Assembly (NCBI RefSeq): GCF_947648125.1 | Contig: NZ_CANSMR010000010.1 | Coordinates: 1 to 64,000 of the forward strand | Length of the DNA: 64,000 nt | Direction of reading: 5' to 3' | Origin: an uncultured Bradyrhizobium sp. | GTDB lineage: Bacteria > Pseudomonadota > Alphaproteobacteria > Rhizobiales > Xanthobacteraceae | In this document: in pieces, positions 1 to 10,909 of the stretch | Numbering within the stretch: position 1 is the first letter of the stretch | How the letters are laid out: each line of letters begins with the position of its first letter | Program-made: the position numbers and the translations under genes | The notes under the pieces: generated by a model | Databases searched by the model: none | Seen by the model: the letters and a program-made list of their open reading frames with translations, nothing else | What the model was told of the DNA's origin: nothing

Positions 1-8
1 ACGCCGGA

Positions 9-70
9 CACCACGCTTCGCCCTTCAGGCAACTCGTGGCTGCGCCACGCGTAGCCCGAAGGGCGAAGCG

Positions 71-75
<5 letters not shown>
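9..75. repeat. Palindromic repeat abutting the tRNA-Ala 3' end
   Basis: Perfect 18-bp inverted arms (CACCACGCTTCGCCCTTC at 9-26 and its complement at 58-75) enclose a smaller GTGGC/GCCAC hairpin near 36-48. The right arm runs five bases into the encoded CCA end of the tRNA. Read in the tRNA direction it lies immediately downstream and could act as a processing or termination hairpin, though no T-run is evident. It looks like one of the dispersed palindromic repeats of this genome. Confidence 0.7.
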
Positions 76-146
<71 letters not shown>

Positions 147-240
147 TTATCCAGTTGGGATGATCCTGGGGGATCAATCCCGGCCGCGCGGCCTAGATGA
201 CTCGCGCGGCAGCACCGTTGATCATAGATCGGCGCCGATC

Positions 241-657
241 TCAAGTCTCTTCGTCGCCGCCGACGTCACCAATAATGTCGGTCACGTCCTCATCGCCCTC
301 TTCCTCGTCGGCGATGAAGGTCGAATCGTCGTCGTCATCGTCGTCGATGGTCTCATCGACCTCGATATCGTCCTCGGATTCGGGAACCACGGCCTTGACC
401 TTGCCGGTGTTCTCCTCGGCATCGGCCTCCTCGAGCGAGACCAACTCTTCGGTCTCGGCCGCCTCGGGCATCTCGGCGGCGGTCGCAGGCGAACTGACGG
501 TGGCGCCACGGCCCCGCGGCGGGGCGACAGGCGCGATCGGCACGACCTCACCGGTGTAGGGCGAAATCACCGGATTCTTGTTGAGGTCGTAGAACTTCTT
601 GCCCGTGGTCGGGCAAATGCGCTTGGTTCCGAGCTCGGACTTAGCCAACGTGGTCAT
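241..657 (-). CDS. FYDLN-acid domain protein (TIGR02300 family)
   Basis: This 138-residue protein starts MTTLAKSELGTKRICPTTGK and carries the KKFYDLNKNPVISPYTGE block (about residues 20-37) that names the FYDLN-acid family. The rest is low-complexity and very acidic, with a run of aspartates near residue 107 and a Glu/Asp-rich tail. The family is conserved in Alphaproteobacteria and has no established function. The short Cys-containing N-terminus followed by an acidic tail suggests nucleic-acid or protein binding, but that is only inference. It lies between tRNA-Ala and the divergent aroA-cmk-rpsA cluster. Confidence 0.9.
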   Translation of the reverse strand: MTTLAKSELGTKRICPTTGKKFYDLNKNPVISPYTGEVVPIAPVAPPRGRGATVSSPATAAEMPEAAETEELVSLEEADAEENTGKVKAVVPESEDDIEVDETIDDDDDDDSTFIADEEEGDEDVTDIIGDVGGDEET

Positions 658-794
658 CCCAGAATTTTGCTGAAAAACGGTGCTTCACTTGGCTAGTTGA
701 GGAGCCGCTGTCAATAGCGGTTTGCGCGCAAGTGACGGGCGCGTGACGCGGTGTTGCCTATGTGATACCTGCCGCGGCGCGAGAGGACACAATC

Positions 795-2132
795 TTGGCT
801 CATTCCGACACCCCGACCCCGCTGGAATCGCGCGTTTGCGGCCCCCTGGCCGGCAAGGTCCGCGTTCCCGGCGACAAATCGATTTCCCACCGTGCCCTGA
901 TCCTCGGGGCGCTTTCGGTCGGCGAAACCCGCATTTCCGGCCTTCTGGAGGGCGAGGACGTCCTCAATACCGCCAAATCCATGCGCGCGCTGGGCGCCAA
1001 GGTGGAGCGGACGGCGCCCTTTACCTGGTCGGTCGCCGGCGTCGGCGTCGGCGGCTTCGCCCAGCCCACGGCCCCGCTCGATTTCGGCAATTCCGGCACC
1101 GGCTGCCGGCTGGTGATGGGCGCGGTGGCCGGCTGCCCGATCGCGGCCATTTTCGACGGCGACGCCTCGCTGCGTACGCGGCCGATGCGCCGGATCCTCG
1201 ATCCCCTGGAGCTAATGGGCGCCCGGACCAGCGACATCAGGGAGGGCGGCCGGCTGCCGCTCACCTTGCACGGCGCTCGCTATCCGGTGCCGATCGTCTA
1301 CAAGACCCCGGTCGCCTCGGCCCAGATCAAGTCGGCGGTGCTGCTGGCGGGCCTGTCCGCGCCCGGCATCACCACGGTCATCGAGCAGGAGGCGAGCCGC
1401 GACCACACCGAGCTGATGCTGAAGCATTTCGGCGCCGAGATCGCCACGGAGAACGAGGGCAGCCACGGCCGCAGGATCTCGCTGAACGGCGAGCCCGAGC
1501 TGCACGGCGCGCAGGTCGTGGTGCCGGCCGATCCGTCCTCGGCCTCGTTCCCGATCGTCGCGGCGCTGATTGTCGAAGGGTCCGACGTCGTGTTCTCCGA
1601 CGTGATGACCAATCCGCTGCGGACCGGCCTGTTCACCACATTGCGCGAAATGGGCGCCTCGATCGAGGCGAGCGATGTGCGCAGCGATGCCGGCGAGCCG
1701 ATGGCGCAATTGCGCGTGCGGGCCTCGAAGCTGAAGGGCGTCGAGGTGCCGCCGGAGCGTGCGCCATCGATGATCGACGAGTATCTGGTGCTGGCGGTCG
1801 CGGCGGCGTATGCCGAGGGCACCACGATCATGCGCGGCTTGCAGGAGCTGCGCGTCAAGGAGTCCGACCGTCTCGAGGCCACCGCGGACATGCTGCGCGT
1901 CAACGGCGTCAAGGTCGAGGTTTCCGGCGATGATCTGATCGTCGAGGGTCGCGGCCACGTTCCAGGCGGCGGCCTTGTTGCCACCCATATGGATCATCGC
2001 ATCGCGATGTCGGCGCTGGTGATGGGCTGTGCTTCGGATCGGCCGGTGAAGGTCGATGACACTGCCTTCATCGCCACCAGTTTCCCGGATTTCATTCCGA
2101 TGATGCGCGCGCTCGGAGCTGACTTCGCATGA
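795..2132 (+). CDS. aroA: 3-phosphoshikimate 1-carboxyvinyltransferase (EPSP synthase)
   Basis: This cytoplasmic shikimate-pathway enzyme transfers the enolpyruvyl group of PEP to shikimate 3-phosphate. The sequence has [13 protein letters not shown] near the N-terminus, the [10 protein letters not shown] loop, [11 protein letters not shown], and VKESDRLEA near the C-terminus, all EPSP synthase landmarks. The 445-residue length is normal. I chose the TTG at 795 (product [11 protein letters not shown]...) because GAGAGGA precedes it by seven bases and family members start at this point; a GTG at 762 is the longer alternative. The stop overlaps the cmk start (ATGA), so the two are translationally coupled. 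Confidence 0.95.
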   Translation: MAHSDTPTPLESRVCGPLAGKVRVPGDKSISHRALILGALSVGETRISGLLEGEDVLNTAKSMRALGAKVERTAPFTWSVAGVGVGGFAQPTAPLDFGNSGTGCRLVMGAVAGCPIAAIFDGDASLRTRPMRRILDPLELMGARTSDIREGGRLPLTLHGARYPVPIVYKTPVASAQIKSAVLLAGLSAPGITTVIEQEASRDHTELMLKHFGAEIATENEGSHGRRISLNGEPELHGAQVVVPADPSSASFPIVAALIVEGSDVVFSDVMTNPLRTGLFTTLREMGASIEASDVRSDAGEPMAQLRVRASKLKGVEVPPERAPSMIDEYLVLAVAAAYAEGTTIMRGLQELRVKESDRLEATADMLRVNGVKVEVSGDDLIVEGRGHVPGGGLVATHMDHRIAMSALVMGCASDRPVKVDDTAFIATSFPDFIPMMRALGADFA

Positions 2133-2758
2133 TCATCGCCATCGACGGACCCGCCGCCTCCGGCAAGGGCACGCTCGGCAAGCGGCTCGCCCACCACTAC
2201 GGCTACCGCCATCTCGACACCGGCGTGATCTACCGCGCGGTGGCCTATGCGATGATGGCGCAGGGCGCCGACCTCAACGACGAAGCGCTGGCGGTGGCCG
2301 TCGCGCTCGAGCTCGATCCCGAGAAATTCGGCAATCCGATCCTGAAGACCCAGAAGGTCGGCGAGGGCGCATCCGTCGTCTCGGCCTTTCCGAGGGTGCG
2401 CGAGGCGCTGGTCAGCTTCCAGCGCCAGTTCGCCGCCGATCCGCCCGGTGCGGTGTTGGATGGACGCGATATCGGCACCGTGATCTGCCCGGATGCCGAC
2501 GTGAAGATCTTCGTGGTCGCCGACCCCCGCGTGCGGGCGCGGCGGCGCACCCTGGAGGCCCGCGCCCGCGGCGAGGACGCCGACGAGGAGGCGGTGCTGG
2601 CCGACATCCTCAAGCGCGACGAGCGCGACAAGAACCGCGCCGTTGCGCCGTTGCGGCCGGCGGCGGACGCCCACACGCTGGACAATTCCAATCTCGACAT
2701 CGAGGCCGGCGTCCGTGCCGCCATCGCCATCGTCGAGGCGGCGCGCGCCCGGCGCTAG
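2129..2758 (+). CDS. cmk: (d)CMP kinase
   Basis: Cytidylate kinase phosphorylates CMP and dCMP with ATP. The 209-residue protein opens with the P-loop [10 protein letters not shown] (about residues 6-15), followed by [13 protein letters not shown], the substrate loop [17 protein letters not shown] and the lid region with RDERDKNR. It overlaps aroA by four bases and precedes rpsA, an order conserved widely in Proteobacteria (aroA-cmk-rpsA). A weak GGGCC/GGCCC hairpin at about 2775-2790 follows it but lacks a T-run, so readthrough toward rpsA is possible. Confidence 0.96.
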   Translation: MIIAIDGPAASGKGTLGKRLAHHYGYRHLDTGVIYRAVAYAMMAQGADLNDEALAVAVALELDPEKFGNPILKTQKVGEGASVVSAFPRVREALVSFQRQFAADPPGAVLDGRDIGTVICPDADVKIFVVADPRVRARRRTLEARARGEDADEEAVLADILKRDERDKNRAVAPLRPAADAHTLDNSNLDIEAGVRAAIAIVEAARARR

Positions 2759-2819
2759 AATCGTCGGCTTCGAAGGGCCCTTTCGGCCCGAAAACCCAGC
2801 AAAATGGGGCATTTCCTGC

Positions 2820-2847
2820 TTGCCGAAAACGGCTTGCAGGGCTATAT
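2820..2847 (+). promoter_or_regulatory. Candidate housekeeping promoter for rpsA
   Basis: TTGCCG (2820-2825) and CTATAT (2842-2847) are separated by 16 bases. The same hexamers and spacing occur upstream of rimP, and a near-identical pair lies upstream of accD. Transcription would begin near 2854 and leave a leader of about 280 nt. This is inferred from sequence only. Confidence 0.5.
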
Positions 2848-3136
2848 CAGCGCCGTTCGGAGCAGCATCGACGATGTCGAGGCCGTGTCTGAGCGGGCCG
2901 GCGCCGGGTTTGAGCCCTCGCCGCATCTGGAGGAACGCCCGCTCCCAGGTCTTGAAGTCGATATTTTCGTTTCAGGCTCCCGACAATTCAAACGTACCGA
3001 ACGTGCAGTCTTGCTGCCGGCCCGCTGTTGCACCTCCTGCAATAAGCGGTCGTCAGGGCTTGCGGAACCCTGACACTTCACGCGCGGTGCGCCCATCAAC
3101 CCGAACGGCCGGCAAGATCCCGCATTTGGAGAACAA
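2848..3136 (+). promoter_or_regulatory. Long untranslated leader of rpsA
   Basis: No credible gene lies in this stretch. If the promoter at 2820-2847 is used, it is a leader of roughly 280 nt in front of ribosomal protein S1. It contains a 7-bp stem GTCAGGG/CCCTGAC at 3052-3074 and ends with a good ribosome-binding site (TTTGGAGAACAAATG). S1 autoregulates its own translation in E. coli through its leader; whether this leader does the same is unknown. Confidence 0.4.
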
Positions 3137-4846
3137 ATGGCTTCGAATACTGTGTCTTCCTATACCCCCACCCGCGACGACTTCGCGGCGATGCTTGATG
3201 AATCCTTTGCCGGCGGCAATCTGCAGGAAAGCTCGGTCATCAAGGGCAAGGTGGTTGCAATTGAGAAGGACATGGCCGTCATCGACGTCGGCCTGAAGAC
3301 CGAAGGCCGCGTTGCGCTGCGCGAATTCGCCGGCCCCGGCCGTGAAAGCGATCTGAAAGTCGGCGACGAAGTCGAGGTGTTCCTCGACCGGATCGAGAAT
3401 GCGCTCGGCGAAGCCGTGCTGTCGCGCGACAAGGCGCGCCGCGAGGAGAGCTGGGGCAAGCTCGAGAAGGCATTCCAGAACAACGAAAAGGTCAACGGCG
3501 TCATCTTCAACCAGGTCAAGGGCGGCTTCACGGTCGACCTCGACGGTGCGGTGGCCTTCCTGCCGCGCTCGCAGGTCGACATTCGTCCGATCCGCGACGT
3601 CGCGCCGCTGATGAACAACTCGCAGCCGTTCCAGATCCTCAAGATGGACCGCCGCCGCGGCAACATCGTGGTGTCGCGCCGCACGGTTCTCGAAGAGACC
3701 CGCGCCGAGCAGCGCCAGGAACTGGTGCAGAACCTCGAAGAGGGTCAGGTGATCGACGGCGTGGTCAAGAACATCACCGATTACGGTGCGTTCGTTGATC
3801 TCGGCGGCATCGACGGCCTGCTCCACGTGACCGATATCGCCTGGCGCCGCGTCAACCACCCGACCGAGGTGCTGACCATCGGCCAGACCGTGAAGGTCAA
3901 GATCATCAAGATCAACCACGAGACGCACCGCATCTCGCTGGGCATGAAGCAGCTGCTGGATGATCCGTGGCAGGGCATCGAAGCCAAGTACCCGCTGGGT
4001 GCCCGCTTCACCGGCCGCGTCACCAACATCACCGACTACGGCGCGTTCGTCGAGCTCGAGCCGGGCATCGAAGGCCTGATCCACGTCTCCGAGATGTCGT
4101 GGACCAAGAAGAACATGCACCCCGGCAAGATCGTTTCGACCTCGCAGGAAGTCGAAGTGCAGGTTCTCGAAGTGGATTCGGCCAAGCGCCGCATCTCGCT
4201 CGGTCTCAAGCAGACCATGCGCAATCCGTGGGAAGTGTTCGTCGAGAAGTTCCCGGTCGGTTCGGTGGTCGAGGGCGAGGTCAAGAACAAGACCGAGTTC
4301 GGTCTGTTCCTCGGTCTCGAGGGCGATGTCGACGGCATGGTCCACCTCTCCGACCTCGACTGGAAGCTTCCGGGCGAGCAGGTCATCGACAACTTCAAGA
4401 AGGGCGACATGGTCAAGGCCGTGGTGCTCGACGTCGATGTCGAGAAGGAGCGTATCTCGCTCGGCGTCAAGCAGCTCGAAGGCGACCCCTTCGCCGAGCC
4501 GGGCGACGTCAAGAAGGGCGCGGTCGTGACCTGCGAAGTGCTCGAAGTGAAGGAGAGCGGCATCGAGGTCCGGATTTCGGGCACCGAGTTCACCACCTTC
4601 ATCAAGCGGTCCGAGCTGGCCCGCGATCGCAACGACCAGCGCGCCGAACGCTTTGCCGTCGGCGAGAAGGTCGATGCCCGCGTCATCCAGTTCGACAAGA
4701 AGGCCCGCAAGGTGCAGGTCTCGATCAAGGCGCTGGAAGTTGCCGAAGAGAAGGAAGCCATCGCGCAGTACGGCTCCTCCGATTCGGGAGCGACGCTCGG
4801 CGACATCCTCGGCACCGCGCTGAAGAACCGCGGCACCGACAAGTAA
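3137..4846 (+). CDS. rpsA: 30S ribosomal protein S1
   Basis: S1 binds mRNA on the 30S subunit and helps initiate translation of structured messages. The 569-residue protein has six S1/OB-fold repeats at about residues 33-100, 115-180, 205-272, 290-360, 377-447 and 464-535. The central ones carry the typical ITDYGAFV(D/E)L...GLLHV signatures (repeated almost exactly in repeats 3 and 4) and end in RISLG. The length matches other alphaproteobacterial S1 proteins. TTTGGAGAAC precedes the ATG, and a strong terminator follows at 4874-4901. Confidence 0.98.
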   Translation: MASNTVSSYTPTRDDFAAMLDESFAGGNLQESSVIKGKVVAIEKDMAVIDVGLKTEGRVALREFAGPGRESDLKVGDEVEVFLDRIENALGEAVLSRDKARREESWGKLEKAFQNNEKVNGVIFNQVKGGFTVDLDGAVAFLPRSQVDIRPIRDVAPLMNNSQPFQILKMDRRRGNIVVSRRTVLEETRAEQRQELVQNLEEGQVIDGVVKNITDYGAFVDLGGIDGLLHVTDIAWRRVNHPTEVLTIGQTVKVKIIKINHETHRISLGMKQLLDDPWQGIEAKYPLGARFTGRVTNITDYGAFVELEPGIEGLIHVSEMSWTKKNMHPGKIVSTSQEVEVQVLEVDSAKRRISLGLKQTMRNPWEVFVEKFPVGSVVEGEVKNKTEFGLFLGLEGDVDGMVHLSDLDWKLPGEQVIDNFKKGDMVKAVVLDVDVEKERISLGVKQLEGDPFAEPGDVKKGAVVTCEVLEVKESGIEVRISGTEFTTFIKRSELARDRNDQRAERFAVGEKVDARVIQFDKKARKVQVSIKALEVAEEKEAIAQYGSSDSGATLGDILGTALKNRGTDK

Positions 4847-4873
4847 GCATTCGTCTCGTTCAGGCGAACATCG

Positions 4874-4901
4874 GGGCCCCGGCGAAAGCCGGGGCCCTTT
4901 T
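4874..4901 (+). terminator. Rho-independent terminator of rpsA
   Basis: A perfect 10-bp stem, GGGCCCCGGC then loop GAAA then GCCGGGGCCC, is followed directly by TTTT. It lies 27 bases after the rpsA stop codon. Confidence 0.93.
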
Positions 4902-4916
4902 GCTTTGGGAATGCCC

Positions 4917-5002
4917 GTAGCCCGGATGAAGCGCGGCTAAATCCGGGAGCGCTACCGCCGTGGATGCCGGCCCCGGATTACGCTGCGCTTCATCCGAGCT
5001 AC
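4917..5002. repeat. Palindromic repeat, GTAGCCCGGATGAAGCG family (copy 1)
   Basis: The left arm GTAGCCCGGATGAAGCG faces a right arm CGCTTCATCCGAGCTAC, with inner ATCCGGGA/CCCCGGAT segments that can also pair. Two more copies occur at 41572-41657 and 47501-47585. It sits between the rpsA terminator and sppA. Confidence 0.88.
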
Positions 5003-5132
5003 TAATGTCGGCGATGTCGCGGGCCTTGTTTTCTTCATATTGCGTCGCAATTGATGTATTTGGCTAAGCTGATAGTGACGCTGCGACGGCAAAACGCGCG
5101 GATTGCGCGCTGACTATTTCTGGAGAGATCGG

Positions 5133-6110
5133 ATGTCGCTGGATTCAGACGTGATCGTCGACCGCCGCCGTATCAGGCGCAAGCTGACATTCTGGCGCGT
5201 CGCCGCCGCGGTCATTGCAATCGCGGCCATCGTCGGCGTGGGCGTGATCGCGTCCGGCGGACGCGGCGCCTTCTCGACGTCGAACGCGATCGCGCGGATC
5301 AATATCGACGGACTGATCCGCAGCGACCAGGAGCGCGTCGAGGCGCTGGAGCGGCTCGGCAAGTCGAGCTATGCGGCGGTTGTCGTGCACATCAATTCGC
5401 CCGGTGGCACCACCGCGGGCTCCGAGCAGCTTTACGATTCGCTGATGCAGTTGAAGGCGAAGAAGCCGCTTGTCGTCGTGGTCGAGGGATTGGCGGCCTC
5501 GGGCGGCTACATCACGGCGATCGCGTCCGACCATATCGTCGCCCAGCAGACCTCGCTGGTCGGCTCGATCGGCGTGCTCTTCCAGTTTCCCAACGTGTCC
5601 GAATTGCTCAAGACCGTCGGTGTGAAGATGGAGGAAATCAAATCCTCGCCGCTGAAGGCGGCGCCCAACGGCTTTGAGCCGACCAGCCCGGAGGCCCGCG
5701 CTGCGATCGACGGCTTGGTCAAGGATTCCTATGCATGGTTCCGTGGATTGGTGAAGGAACGGCGCGGCATGGATGACGCCCTGCTGGAGAAGGTCGCGGA
5801 TGGCCGCGTCTTCACCGGCCGGCAGGCGGTCGATCTCAAGCTGATCGATCAGCTCGGGGATGAAAAGACCGCGATCGCCTGGCTGGTCGCGGAGAAGAAG
5901 GTCAAAAGCGACCTGCCGGTGCGCAATTACAAGCTTAATCCGCGATTCAGCGACCTGACCTTCCTGCGCACCGCGGCGTCGATGACGCTCGATGCGTTTG
6001 GCCTTGGCGGCATCGCGCGGCGGATCGAGCAGGGTGGAGTGGCCCAGGCGGTCGACCGATTCGGGCTCGACGGCATGCTGGCGCTGTGGACTCCCGGAGG
6101 AACCGACTAG
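5133..6110 (+). CDS. sppA: Signal peptide peptidase SppA
   Basis: SppA is a membrane-anchored serine protease that degrades cleaved signal peptides. The 325-residue protein is the short (36K) type: a basic N-terminus, one membrane segment at about residues 20-43, then a ClpP-like fold. The nucleophile serine lies in GLAASGGYITAIASD and the general-base lysine probably in SSPLKAAPNGFEP; HINSPGG is the oxyanion strand. I chose the ATG at 5133 because TGGAGAG precedes it by five bases. It reads in the same direction as ihfB but with a 174-base gap. Confidence 0.93.
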   Translation: MSLDSDVIVDRRRIRRKLTFWRVAAAVIAIAAIVGVGVIASGGRGAFSTSNAIARINIDGLIRSDQERVEALERLGKSSYAAVVVHINSPGGTTAGSEQLYDSLMQLKAKKPLVVVVEGLAASGGYITAIASDHIVAQQTSLVGSIGVLFQFPNVSELLKTVGVKMEEIKSSPLKAAPNGFEPTSPEARAAIDGLVKDSYAWFRGLVKERRGMDDALLEKVADGRVFTGRQAVDLKLIDQLGDEKTAIAWLVAEKKVKSDLPVRNYKLNPRFSDLTFLRTAASMTLDAFGLGGIARRIEQGGVAQAVDRFGLDGMLALWTPGGTD

Positions 6111-6284
6111 TCGAGAGCGAAAGGCGTGCCGATCAGGGTATTCCCGCTCTGCGGGAATCGCCGCATGCCCCAATTGGGTTATTTGTCACGCGATTTCACG
6201 GCGTCCTAAATCGATTTAGCGTCTTGACAGTGCACGGCATTTTCACGGAAATGGGTTTCCGCAAGAGCCCGGATCCCATTTTCG

Positions 6285-6614
6285 ATGATCAAATCCGAAC
6301 TTGTTCAGCGTATCGCCGAGCACAACCCGCACCTCTATCAGCGGGACGTCGAGAACATTGTGAATGCGATTCTCGATGAAATCGTCGCGGCGCTGGCGCG
6401 TGGCGACCGCGTCGAGCTGCGTGGTTTTGGCGCATTCTCGGTGAAGCATCGCCCGGCTCGTGCCGGCCGCAATCCGCGTACCGGCGAGCATGTGCCGGTC
6501 GACCAGAAGAGCGTGCCGTTCTTCAAGACCGGCAAGGAAATGCGCGAGCGCCTCAATCGCGACGAGGCTGAGGCGGGAGCCTCCAAGATCGACGCGTCCA
6601 AAGCTGACGCCTAG
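6285..6614 (+). CDS. ihfB: Integration host factor, beta subunit
   Basis: IHF is a heterodimer that bends DNA sharply at specific sites in transcription, replication and recombination. This 109-residue subunit has the HU/IHF signature [18 protein letters not shown] on the beta arm, including the Arg-Asn-Pro tip (RNPRTG) that intercalates into DNA. It begins [18 protein letters not shown], which fits IhfB rather than HU. The C-terminal tail of about 15 residues (Glu/Ala/Lys rich) is longer than in E. coli. The partner ihfA is not in this window. Confidence 0.96.
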   Translation: MIKSELVQRIAEHNPHLYQRDVENIVNAILDEIVAALARGDRVELRGFGAFSVKHRPARAGRNPRTGEHVPVDQKSVPFFKTGKEMRERLNRDEAEAGASKIDASKADA

Positions 6615-6683
6615 CCCGACGTCCGGCGTTGCCGTGCTGCGGGCGATGTGCCCGCACTTTCTCCATCGCGGCGAGAGATGGTC

Positions 6684-7070
6684 ATGCGAAAGTTCTTCAC
6701 GGCAGTGGTCGTCATTCCGCTCGGACTGATCTTCATCATCTTCGCCGTCGCCAACCGTCACTGGGTGACGGTGTCGTTCGATCCCTTCAACTCTGTGACG
6801 CCGACGGTTGCGGTCACACTGCCGCTGTTCGTCGTCATCATCGCTTCCGCCATTCTCGGCGTGATCGCCGGCGGCATCGGAACCTGGTTCAAGCAAGGGC
6901 GCTGGCGCCGCGCCGCCCGGCAGCACGAGGCCGACGCCCGCCACGTCCGCGCCGAGCTCGCCGACCTCAGGGCGGCTGCCTCCCGGGACGACGCGCAGCG
7001 TCGTTCGGCCCCGGTCCTATCAGGGTTTTACGGGCCCAATGGGCGAGACAAGCAGGGTGCGACGTTGTAG
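6684..7070 (+). CDS. LapA-like (DUF1049) inner-membrane protein
   Basis: This 128-residue protein has two hydrophobic segments (about residues 4-24 and 43-66) separated by the short periplasmic stretch NRHWVTVSFDPF, which is the DUF1049/LapA signature. A basic, alanine-rich cytoplasmic tail follows and is probably helical. E. coli LapA works with LapB in lipopolysaccharide assembly; whether that role applies here is inference. The ATG at 6684 has GAGAG upstream, with an alternative ATG two codons earlier. It lies between ihfB and trpF, as in many related genomes. Confidence 0.85.
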   Translation: MRKFFTAVVVIPLGLIFIIFAVANRHWVTVSFDPFNSVTPTVAVTLPLFVVIIASAILGVIAGGIGTWFKQGRWRRAARQHEADARHVRAELADLRAAASRDDAQRRSAPVLSGFYGPNGRDKQGATL

Positions 7071-7144
7071 AACCCGCCCCGTCGGACCGGGTTCAGCCCT
7101 GTTCCGGACGCCCGAAAACCCGTTCTGAGACCCGTTTCGAGACC

Positions 7145-7812
7145 ATGCCCCTGCTCGTCAAAATCTGCGGCCTGTCCACGCGCGAGACGCTCGACGTCGC
7201 GCTTGAGGGCGGCGCGGACATGGTGGGGTTCGTGTTCTTCCCGCCGTCACCGCGCCATATCAGCCTCGAGACCGCGCGCGAGCTCGGCAGCCGCGCCAAG
7301 GGCCGCGCCGTGAAGGTCGCGCTGACCGTCGATGCCGACGACGCGACCTTGGAAAACATCGTCGAGACGCTGCGGCCGGATATCCTGCAATTACACGGCA
7401 AGGAAACCACCGCGCGGCTGCGCGACATCAAGCAGAAGTTCGGCCTGCCGCTGATGAAGGCGCTGCCGGTCGAGACCGCTGCCGACCTCGCCCCGCTGCC
7501 GGGCTATGCCGGCGTTGCCGACCGCATCCTGTTCGATGCCCGCGCGCCGAAGGATGCCACGCGACCGGGAGGTCTTGGCGCGCCGTTCGATTGGCACCTG
7601 CTGGAAAATCTCGATCTCGCGCTGCCCTACATGGTCTCCGGCGGGCTCAATGCCGACAACGTCGCTGAAGCTGTCCGCGTCACCCGCGCCGGCGGGGTCG
7701 ACGTGTCGTCGGGCGTCGAGCGCACGCCGGGCGTCAAGGATCCCGAGCTGATCCGCGCCTTCATCCGCGCCGCACGCACAACCCAAAGAACGACCCAAGA
7801 ACTGATGGTTCG

Positions 7813-7816
<4 letters not shown>
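7145..7816 (+). CDS. trpF: Phosphoribosylanthranilate isomerase
   Basis: TrpF isomerises phosphoribosylanthranilate to CdRP in tryptophan synthesis, using a TIM barrel. The 223-residue protein begins [20 protein letters not shown], with the catalytic cysteine in KICG, and has the phosphate-binding [10 protein letters not shown] and DVSSGVE loops near the C-terminus; the catalytic aspartate is probably in LTVDADD. It overlaps trpB by four bases (ATGA), so trpFBA is a translationally coupled operon, separate from trpE/trpGDC as is usual in rhizobia. Confidence 0.96.
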
Positions 7817-9026
<1,210 letters not shown>

Positions 9027-9030
<4 letters not shown>

Positions 9031-9863
9031 CCACCCGTATCGACGCACGTTTCGCCGAGCTGAAGCAGCAGGGCCGCTCCGCCTTCGTCACCTTCGTGAT
9101 GGCCGGCGACCCCGACGCCAAGACCTCGCTCGACATCCTCAAGGCGCTGCCGAAGGCCGGCGCCGACGTCATCGAGATCGGCATGCCCTTCACCGATCCG
9201 ATGGCCGACGGCCCGTCGATCCAGGCCGCCGGCCTGCGCGCGCTCAAGGGCGGCATGACGCTGCGCAAGACGCTGGCGATGGTCGGCGACTTCCGCAAGG
9301 ACGACGACACGACGCCGATCGTGCTGATGGGCTACTACAATCCGATCTACATCTACGGCGTCGAGAGCTTCCTCGCCGACGCCAAGACGGCCGGCGTCGA
9401 CGGGTTGATCATCGTCGACCTGCCGCCGGAGGAAGATACCGAGCTCTGCATCCCCGCGCTGAAGGCCGGTTTGAATTTCATTCGCCTCGCGACGCCGACC
9501 ACCGACGACAAGCGCCTGCCGGCGGTGCTCGCGAACACCTCGGGCTTTGTCTATTACGTCTCGATCACCGGCATCACCGGCGCTGCGACGGCGGATTCGA
9601 GCGCGGTTGCAGAAGCGGTCGCCCGCATCAAGCGGCATACCAAGCTGCCGGTCTGCGTCGGCTTCGGCATCCGCACCCCGGAGACAGCGCGCGCGATCGC
9701 CGAGAACGCCAATGGCGCCGTGGTCGGCACCGCGATCGTCGATGTGGTGCGCGCCAATCTCGATGCCGAGGGCCGCGCGACGCCGAAGACCGTGAACGCG
9801 GTGGCGGACCTGGTGTCCGCGCTGGCGCAGGGGGTCCGGGGCGCCAAACAGGCCGCTGAATAA
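9027..9863 (+). CDS. trpA: Tryptophan synthase alpha chain
   Basis: TrpA cleaves indole-3-glycerol phosphate and channels indole to TrpB. The 278-residue TIM-barrel protein has the catalytic glutamate and aspartate in [19 protein letters not shown] and [25 protein letters not shown], and the phosphate loop [11 protein letters not shown]. The start is a GTG at 9027 overlapping the trpB stop. The downstream gap to accD holds a promoter candidate, so accD-folC probably forms a separate unit with some readthrough. Confidence 0.97.
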
Positions 9864-9899
9864 GCCACATTTTGCGGCAACAAGGCCGCAGACGGCGGC

Positions 9900-9927
9900 T
9901 TGCCGGGTTCGCCCGGCCCGCCATATA
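9900..9927 (+). promoter_or_regulatory. Candidate promoter of accD-folC
   Basis: TTGCCG (9900-9905) and CATATA (9922-9927) are 16 bases apart, the same geometry as the rpsA and rimP candidates. The start would be near 9934, about 34 bases before the accD ATG. Confidence 0.5.
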
Positions 9928-9967
9928 TCCAGCTGGTGCGGGACCAACCCGCATTTCGGAGCGAACC

Positions 9968-10909
9968 ATGAACTGGCTCACCAACGTCGTCCGGCCGAAG
10001 ATCCGCAACATCCTGCGGCGCGAGACACCGGAAAACCTCTGGATCAAGTGCCCGGATTCCGGGCAGCTGGTGTTCTACAAGGACGTCGAGGCCAACCAGT
10101 TCGTGATCCCCGGCTCCAACTACCACATGCGCATGGGCGCGGTGGCGCGGTTGAAGTCGATCTTCGACAACGAGACCTGGTTCGACGTCGCGCTGCCTGA
10201 CGTCGTCGCCGACCCGCTGAAATTCCGCGACGAGCGCAAATATGTCGACAAGATCAGGGATGCGCGGGCCAAGACCGGCCTGAACGAAGCGGTCAAGGTC
10301 GGCTACGGCAAGCTGGAAGGTACCGGCGTCGTGGTTGCGGTGCAGGATTTCGATTTCATGGGCGGTTCGCTCGGCATGGCTGCCGGTGAAGCGATCGTGC
10401 GGGGGCTCGAGCTCGCGGTCGAGAAGAAGTCGCCCTTCATCGTGTTCGCCGCATCCGGGGGCGCGCGGATGCAGGAAGGCATCCTGTCGCTGATGCAGAT
10501 GCCGCGCACCACGGTCGGCGTGCAGATGCTGCGCGAGGCGAAGCAGCCCTATATCGTCGTGCTGACCAATCCGACCACCGGCGGCGTGACAGCCTCCTAT
10601 GCGATGCTCGGCGACGTCCAGATCGCCGAACCCGGCGCGCTGATCGGCTTTGCCGGCGCGCGCGTGATCGAGCAGACCATCCGCGAGAAGCTGCCGGAAG
10701 GTTTTCAGCGCGCCGAATATCTGCGCGAGCACGGCATGGTCGACATGGTCGTGCACCGCCATGAGATGAAGGCAACGCTGGCGCGGCTGTGCCGCCTGCT
10801 GACCAGGGCGCCGGCGCTTGAGACCGCGTCCAAGCCCACGGTCGCGGTCACCGAGCCGGCCCAGATCGTCACGGCCCCGGAGACGGTGCCGGCCGCGCCG
10901 CACGCGTGA
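9968..10909 (+). CDS. accD: Acetyl-CoA carboxylase, carboxyltransferase beta subunit
   Basis: AccD with AccA transfers carboxyl from biotin to acetyl-CoA, the first step of fatty acid synthesis. The 313-residue protein has the crotonase-like carboxyltransferase core with [29 protein letters not shown] and [17 protein letters not shown]. The N-terminal zinc ribbon is degenerate: of the four expected cysteines at positions 28, 31, 47 and 50 only C28 remains, the others being Ser, Ile and Ser (KCPDSGQ ... [12 protein letters not shown]). The start has CGGAG upstream. The stop overlaps the folC GTG, an accD-folC order common in bacteria. Confidence 0.97.
   Translation: MNWLTNVVRPKIRNILRRETPENLWIKCPDSGQLVFYKDVEANQFVIPGSNYHMRMGAVARLKSIFDNETWFDVALPDVVADPLKFRDERKYVDKIRDARAKTGLNEAVKVGYGKLEGTGVVVAVQDFDFMGGSLGMAAGEAIVRGLELAVEKKSPFIVFAASGGARMQEGILSLMQMPRTTVGVQMLREAKQPYIVVLTNPTTGGVTASYAMLGDVQIAEPGALIGFAGARVIEQTIREKLPEGFQRAEYLREHGMVDMVVHRHEMKATLARLCRLLTRAPALETASKPTVAVTEPAQIVTAPETVPAAPHA

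Noticed and set aside
2804-3073. Possible 89-residue gene (MGHFLLAENG...) in the rpsA leader
   Set aside because: No ribosome-binding site, no recognisable family, and it overlaps the predicted promoter region. More likely untranslated leader.
3053-4345. A 430-codon open frame opposite rpsA
   Set aside because: Antisense to S1 repeats and extends over the rpsA leader; the sequence is repetitive only because the S1 repeats are.
7071-7144. Trp attenuator or leader peptide before trpF
   Set aside because: No run of Trp codons and no terminator/antiterminator pair in the 74-base gap.
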